In this document: one piece after another, positions 5,828 to 9,475 of the stretch
Numbering within the stretch: the first letter of the stretch is position 1
Layout: every line of letters begins with the position of its first letter
NCBI GenBank assembly: GCA_027485405.1
Contig: JAIXRB010000220.1
Coordinates: 1-9,475, forward strand
DNA: 9,475 bases
Origin: Leptospiraceae bacterium
GTDB lineage: Bacteria; Spirochaetota; Leptospiria; Leptospirales; Leptospiraceae
Reading direction: 5' to 3'
The notes under the pieces: generated by a model
The model's database searches: none
What the model was told of the DNA's origin: nothing
Seen by the model: only the letters and a program-made list of their open reading frames with translations
Made by a program: the position numbers and the translations under genes

Positions 5828-7629
5828 TCTCCCGTTTTGAGAATGGAAAGAAATGCTTCTTGCGGAATCTCAACATTTCCAATTTGCTTCATTCTCTTTT
5901 TCCCCTCTTTCTGCTTTTCTAATAGCTTCTTTTTTCGAGAGATATCGCCTCCATAGCATTTGGCGATTACGTTTTTTCTGAGTGCCGAGATGTTTTCACG
6001 TGCCACGACTTTGGAACCAATGGCGGCTTGGAGGGGAATCATAAATTGGTGCCTTGGGATGAGTTCTTTGAGTTTGTCGATGATAACCCTGCCCCTTTCT
6101 TCTGCCTTAGATCTATGGACAATCATCGATAAGGCATCCACAGGTTCAGAGTTTACCAAAATGTCCATTTTCACGAGCTTTGAATCCCGGTAGCCCACTT
6201 CTTCGTAATCTAATGAAGCATAGCCTTTGGTGTATGATTTGAGTTTATCATAAAACTCGAAAATCAATTCTGCTAGGGGCAATTCATAAGTGAGTTGTAC
6301 TTTGTCCTTTGAAAGATAGACTGTATCCATGTGAACCCCTCTCTTTTCAATGACCAAGGACATAATGTTTCCCACATAATGGTCGGGTGTGATGATAGTT
6401 GCTTTTACAAAAGGTTCCTCGGATTTGGAAATTAAAATGGGATCGGGCCACTTGGAAGGGTTGTCGATTTCGTAAATTTCTTCTTTGGTGGTGTTGATTC
6501 GGAATTTGACGGAAGGAGCGGTAGTGATCAAAGCTAGGTTGAATTCTCGTTCTAAGCGTTCTTGCACGATTTCCATGTGCAAGAGACCAAGATACCCTAC
6601 TCTAAATCCAAACCCCAGAGCGGCCGAGTTCTCTCTTTCGAAGGTAAGCGCAGAATCGTTTAATTTTAGCTTTTCGATAGCATCTACCAGTTCATCAAAG
6701 TCTTCTCCATTGATGGGAAAAAGACCAGCAAAGACCATCGGTTTCGCGTCTTTGAATCCAACGACGGCAGTTTCGGTCATGCGGTTTGCTAGAGTGATCG
6801 TGTCGCCAGTCCTAGCGTCACCCATCTTTTTCATTCCAGCCACAACGTATCCTACGTCACCTGCCTGGAGTTCAGAAACTTGAACCATTGATAGTCGATT
6901 GATTCCAACTTCTGTTGCTGAGAATTGGCGTCCCACATTCATCATATGGATCATGTCGCCTTTCTTTAGTCTACCGTTGAACAATCTAACTTTTGCGACA
7001 ACACCCATATAAGAATCAAAGAAGGAGTCATAGATCAAAGCTTTTAATGGGAGTTCGGTGTCCCCTTTTGGTGGAGGGATTAATTTAGAGATAGCTTCTA
7101 GAACGTCTTTTACGTTTAGTCCAGTTTTTGCAGAGATGGGAATTGCCTCGTCAGGATCAAGCCCCAAGGATTCTTCAATCATAACTTTACACTTTTCAAT
7201 GTCTGCAGAGGGAAGATCGATTTTATTTATGACCGGAATGATTCGAAGGTCTAGCTCCATGGCGAGATACAAGTTAGCCAAAGTTTGAGCCTCGACCCCT
7301 TGGCTCGCATCGATGATGAGAAGCACTCCTTCGCAAGCCGCCAAAGAACGTGATACCTCGTAGGTAAAGTCCACATGGCCCGGAGTATCGATTAAGTTAA
7401 AATGGTAGAGCTCTCCGTCGTTTGCACGGTAATCAAAAGATGCATTGTTTGCCTTAATTGTGATCCCTCGTTCTCTTTCGATGTCCATGGAATCCAAGAT
7501 TTGGTCTTTTTTCGTTCTTTGGTCAGTTACAAGACCTATTTCTAAGAGGCGGTCGGCCAAAGTAGACTTACCGTGGTCCACATGGGCAATGATTGAGAAG
7601 TTCCGCGTATGGCTTTGTCTTTGGTTCAA
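5824..7629 (-). CDS. lepA: Elongation factor 4 (ribosomal back-translocase GTPase LepA)
   Basis: This 601-residue translational GTPase binds the ribosome and promotes back-translocation or relief of stalled complexes, with a proposed role in initiation or assembly. The length matches the family (about 600). GTPase motifs are complete: AHVDHGKST (15-23), RGITIK (54-59), DTPGH (81-85), NKID (135-138) and SAKTG (166-170). EF-G-like domains follow, then the LepA-specific C-terminal domain. That domain is recognisable by ELIPRHQFMIPLQAAIGSKV and the basic KCYGGDISRKKKLLEKQKEG stretch near residues 559-578. The only reasonable start is TTG at 7629, giving MNQRQSHTRNFSIIAHVDHG. It has an AGGGG site (7639-7643) at 9-nt spacing, and an in-frame TGA lies seven codons upstream. 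It heads a minus-strand operon with the PLP enzyme and glycosyltransferase and is divergent from eno. Confidence 0.97.
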   Translation of the reverse strand: MNQRQSHTRNFSIIAHVDHGKSTLADRLLEIGLVTDQRTKKDQILDSMDIERERGITIKANNASFDYRANDGELYHFNLIDTPGHVDFTYEVSRSLAACEGVLLIIDASQGVEAQTLANLYLAMELDLRIIPVINKIDLPSADIEKCKVMIEESLGLDPDEAIPISAKTGLNVKDVLEAISKLIPPPKGDTELPLKALIYDSFFDSYMGVVAKVRLFNGRLKKGDMIHMMNVGRQFSATEVGINRLSMVQVSELQAGDVGYVVAGMKKMGDARTGDTITLANRMTETAVVGFKDAKPMVFAGLFPINGEDFDELVDAIEKLKLNDSALTFERENSAALGFGFRVGYLGLLHMEIVQERLEREFNLALITTAPSVKFRINTTKEEIYEIDNPSKWPDPILISKSEEPFVKATIITPDHYVGNIMSLVIEKRGVHMDTVYLSKDKVQLTYELPLAELIFEFYDKLKSYTKGYASLDYEEVGYRDSKLVKMDILVNSEPVDALSMIVHRSKAEERGRVIIDKLKELIPRHQFMIPLQAAIGSKVVARENISALRKNVIAKCYGGDISRKKKLLEKQKEGKKRMKQIGNVEIPQEAFLSILKTGD

Positions 7630-7638
7630 TGCAATCGA

Positions 7639-7643
7639 CCCCT
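7639..7643 (-). promoter_or_regulatory. Ribosome-binding site fixing the TTG start of lepA
   Basis: On the minus strand AGGGG ends 9 nt before the TTG at 7627-7629. No ATG or GTG lies between the in-frame stop seven codons upstream and the conserved RNFSIIAHVDHGK block. The TTG is therefore the best-supported start codon. Confidence 0.6.
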
Positions 7644-7648
7644 GCTGT

Positions 7649-7677
7649 CATATTTTCAACGGAATAGAGATTGTCTA
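7649..7677 (-). promoter_or_regulatory. Weak candidate promoter for the lepA operon
   Basis: A -35-like TAGACA (7672-7677) on the minus strand is followed after 17 bp by AATATG (7649-7654), which resembles -10 at only 3 of 6 positions. A 16-bp or 18-bp spacer gives AAATAT or ATATGA instead. The -35 octamer TTTAGACA is identical to the one upstream of the left-edge lipoprotein gene. A start site near 7642 would place the lepA ribosome-binding site almost at the mRNA 5' end, which is awkward. The real promoter may differ. Confidence 0.25.
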
Positions 7678-7681
7678 AAAA
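7653..7681 (+). promoter_or_regulatory. Weak candidate promoter for eno
   Basis: TTTTCA (7653-7658) and TAAAAA (7676-7681) on the plus strand are 17 bp apart and match consensus at 4 of 6 positions each. The implied leader would be about 65 nt. The candidate overlaps the putative lepA promoter on the opposite strand, and also the first of two ATTGTCT direct repeats (7670-7676 and 7686-7692). The 123-bp gap between lepA and eno must hold both promoters. This assignment is tentative. Confidence 0.2.
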
Positions 7682-7752
7682 GTTTATTGTCTTCTCCCTA
7701 AAAAATCCGGATGCTGTAAGTAAATCTTAATTTGGAGTTAGATGGAACCGTT

Positions 7753-9057
7753 ATGGCAAATCAGTCACAAATCGTTGAAGTAAAGGGCAGAGAAATTATG
7801 GATTCCCGAGGGAATCCGACCGTGGAAGTGGATGTTACTTTAGAAGACGGTTCCTTTGGTAGGGCATGTGTCCCCTCCGGAGCTTCCACAGGAGAGCACG
7901 AAGCCGTTGAACTTCGAGACAATGACAAAAAAAGATACTTGGGCAAAGGGGTTTTAAAAGCGGTTGAAAACATCAATACCAAGCTAAAAAAATCGGTCCT
8001 TGGATTGTCTGCCTTGGAGCAAATCAAAGTAGACCAAGCTATGATCGATGAAGACGGAACTCCCAACAAAGGCAAGCTGGGTGCCAATGCTATTTTAGGT
8101 ATATCACTCGCTGTTGCCAAGGCGGCGGCAAATCATACAAAACTGCCTCTTTACAAATACATAGGCGGAGCTTTTGCTCATGAATTGCCGGTTCCCATGA
8201 TGAACATCATCAATGGAGGCGCTCATGCTGATAACAACATCGATTTCCAAGAGTTTATGATCCTACCTGTTTCTGCCCCCAATTTCCGAGAAGGATTGCG
8301 AATGGGAGCTGAGGTTTTTCACAATTTGAAAACCGTATTGAAATCAAAGGGTCTGAACACGGCAGTCGGAGATGAAGGCGGATTTGCACCAAATCTAAGT
8401 AGCAATAAAGAAGCTTTAGAAGTGATTATTTTAGCTGTCGAGAAAGCAGGATACAAAGCAGGAACAGACATCTTACTGGGCTTGGATTGCGCTTCTTCGG
8501 AATTCTACGATAAAGACAAAAAGAAATACGTTTTAAAAGCCGAAGCCCAACCAGAAAAATCATCGGAAGAATTGATCGAGTATTATGCGAGCCTTGTGAA
8601 AGACTATCCTATCATCACAATGGAAGACGGTTTGGATCAAAATGATTGGCATGGTTGGAAACTATTGTCTGAAAAATTAGGAAAGAAAATTCAATTGGTG
8701 GGAGACGACCTTTTCGTCACCAATATTGAAAAGCTTTCCAAAGGAATCCAAGAGGGAATCGGAAATTCTATTTTAATCAAAGTAAATCAAATCGGCAGTT
8801 TGACGGAAACCCTTTCGGCAATTGAAATGGCAAAGAAAGCGAATTATACAGCTGTTATTAGCCACAGATCTGGTGAAACAGAGGATTCTACAATTTCCCA
8901 TATTGCAGTTGCTACAAACTCAGGGCAGATCAAAACAGGATCTCTCAGCCGAACGGATCGAATTGCTAAATACAACGAGCTTCTACGCATAGAAGAAGAA
9001 CTAGGGAAACAAGCCACTTATTCTGGAAGGAGAACATTTTACAATCTACATGCCTAG
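7753..9057 (+). CDS. eno: Enolase (phosphopyruvate hydratase)
   Basis: Enolase converts 2-phosphoglycerate to phosphoenolpyruvate in glycolysis and gluconeogenesis. It is cytoplasmic, although Leptospira enolase is also reported at the cell surface. The start at 7753 gives 434 residues, beginning MANQSQIVEVKGREIMDSRG and matching the usual bacterial N-terminus. Numbered from that start, the active-site set is complete. His158 lies in GGAHADN, Glu208 in VGDEGG, Asp245 in LGLDCAS, Glu291 in TMEDGL and Asp318 in VGDDLF. These are followed by Lys343 in ILIKVNQ, SHRSGETED (370-378) and Lys394 in GQIKTGS. A longer reading from the TTG at 7732 adds seven residues outside family homology and is not preferred. 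The ribosome-binding site for the ATG is poor: GGA at 7744-7746 is 6 nt away, and TTTGGAG at 7731-7737 is 15 nt away. The last 8 nt overlap the ftsB-like gene. Confidence 0.97.
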   Translation: MANQSQIVEVKGREIMDSRGNPTVEVDVTLEDGSFGRACVPSGASTGEHEAVELRDNDKKRYLGKGVLKAVENINTKLKKSVLGLSALEQIKVDQAMIDEDGTPNKGKLGANAILGISLAVAKAAANHTKLPLYKYIGGAFAHELPVPMMNIINGGAHADNNIDFQEFMILPVSAPNFREGLRMGAEVFHNLKTVLKSKGLNTAVGDEGGFAPNLSSNKEALEVIILAVEKAGYKAGTDILLGLDCASSEFYDKDKKKYVLKAEAQPEKSSEELIEYYASLVKDYPIITMEDGLDQNDWHGWKLLSEKLGKKIQLVGDDLFVTNIEKLSKGIQEGIGNSILIKVNQIGSLTETLSAIEMAKKANYTAVISHRSGETEDSTISHIAVATNSGQIKTGSLSRTDRIAKYNELLRIEEELGKQATYSGRRTFYNLHA

Positions 9058-9475
9058 GTTTAAGCCTTGGGTAGAGGCTTATCTTTTAGCGACTCTGTCC
9101 CTTTTGTTCTATCTGGTTTTCTTGTCCGACTCAGGGTTCGTCGAGCGGGCAAGTTGGGAAGCAGAAGAGAGAGCTTTAGATTCTGTTTTGGAAAGACTGA
9201 CCATTGAGAATTTGGCATTGGAAGAGAAAGAGAGAATGCTCAAAAACGACAGTTATGCTTTAGAAAAAGAAGCTAAAAAGTACTATTTCCTCTCGGAAAA
9301 TGCCCAAGTCCTAAAATTCCAAGAACCCAAGTCAACTCTCCCCAAAGAGGAATTTCAAACCAAAGCAAAGGAGCCGAAAGAAGAGACATCTGCCCTTCCT
9401 TTTTATCGTGCCGCTTTCTTTACGTTTCAAGTTTTCCTCTGGCTGGGCATGGTTTGGAAATGGAAAGGCTTGCCC
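9050..9475 (+). CDS. ftsB: FtsB/DivIC-like septum formation initiator protein (3' end outside window)
   Basis: This open frame of 142 codons continues past the right edge. It shows the FtsB/DivIC plan: a short cytoplasmic N-terminus (MPRFKPW), one transmembrane segment at about 9-26, and a coiled-coil-like region at about 33-78 rich in Leu, Glu and Arg. A segment LEKEAKKYYFLSENAQVLKF (71-90) follows, at the place of the family's terminal 'E-x-x-AR-x-x-LG-x-x-x-P-G-E' block. In other bacteria FtsB/DivIC bridges FtsL and FtsQ/DivIB in the divisome. Placement directly after eno is the common bacterial arrangement and supports the call. Unusually, a Lys/Glu/Pro-rich linker (91-115) leads to a second hydrophobic stretch (about 117-136, FYRAAFFTFQVFLWLGMVW). 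The ATG at 9050 overlaps the eno stop by 8 nt. The nearest AAGGAG (9027-9032) is 17 nt away, so translational coupling to eno is likely. Some uncertainty remains because the domain is short and divergent. Confidence 0.8.
   Translation, partial: MPRFKPWVEAYLLATLSLLFYLVFLSDSGFVERASWEAEERALDSVLERLTIENLALEEKERMLKNDSYALEKEAKKYYFLSENAQVLKFQEPKSTLPKEEFQTKAKEPKEETSALPFYRAAFFTFQVFLWLGMVWKWKGLP

Noticed and set aside
6485..6883. A 132-codon open frame on the plus strand inside lepA
   Set aside because: It lies opposite conserved LepA sequence and its product is low-complexity Ser/Arg/Thr-rich with no recognisable domain.
7732..7752. A longer enolase starting at TTG 7732
   Set aside because: The seven added residues (MELDGTV) have no counterpart in enolases, and the ATG at 7753 gives the expected N-terminus.
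7761..8120. A 119-codon open frame on the minus strand inside eno
   Set aside because: It is antisense to the conserved enolase N-terminal domain, and nothing supports its expression.
1..9475. Search for CRISPR repeats, tRNA or rRNA genes, transposase or integrase genes, toxin-antitoxin pairs and defence genes
   Set aside because: Almost the whole window is accounted for by conserved coding sequence with short gaps, and no such structure was seen on either strand.

Overview
The window reads as chromosomal housekeeping DNA from a spirochaete of the genus Leptospira or a close relative. I base this on remembered family resemblance, not a search. The enolase closely matches my memory of the Leptospira enzyme. 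The first gene encodes a lipoprotein-type signal peptide with a relaxed cysteine box. The base composition is moderately AT-rich, and the eno-ftsB junction is typical of bacterial chromosomes. No RNA gene, CRISPR array, insertion sequence, integrase or other mobile feature was seen.

Layout, left to right. (1) Positions 1-395, minus strand: the 5' part of a short secreted or lipoprotein-like gene of unknown function, running off the left edge. (2) Positions 396-578: a divergent control region. (3) Positions 579-3949, plus strand: a compact sdhC-sdhA-sdhB operon for a type-B (single cytochrome b, two-haem) succinate dehydrogenase/fumarate reductase. (4) Positions 3960-3997: a 16-bp-stem hairpin between convergent operons that overlaps the stop codon of the facing gene. 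(5) Positions 3987-7629, minus strand, read right to left: lepA (elongation factor 4), then a divergent PLP-dependent enzyme of the ACC deaminase/D-cysteine desulfhydrase type, then a family 2 glycosyltransferase. These three genes overlap by 4 nt at each junction, and none starts with ATG (TTG, TTG, GTG). (6) Positions 7630-7752: a second short divergent control region. (7) Positions 7753-9475, plus strand: eno (enolase), overlapping by 8 nt an FtsB/DivIC-like cell-division gene that runs off the right edge.

Function. SdhCAB links the TCA cycle to the quinone pool, and enolase carries out the penultimate step of glycolysis. LepA acts on the ribosome, and the FtsB-like protein belongs to the divisome. 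The least understood parts are the PLP-enzyme/glycosyltransferase pair behind lepA, the two-membrane-segment architecture of the FtsB-like protein, and the left-edge lipoprotein. I found no convincing evidence of a wholly new multi-gene system. The findings below are mostly unusual gene architecture, start-codon use and regulatory detail.
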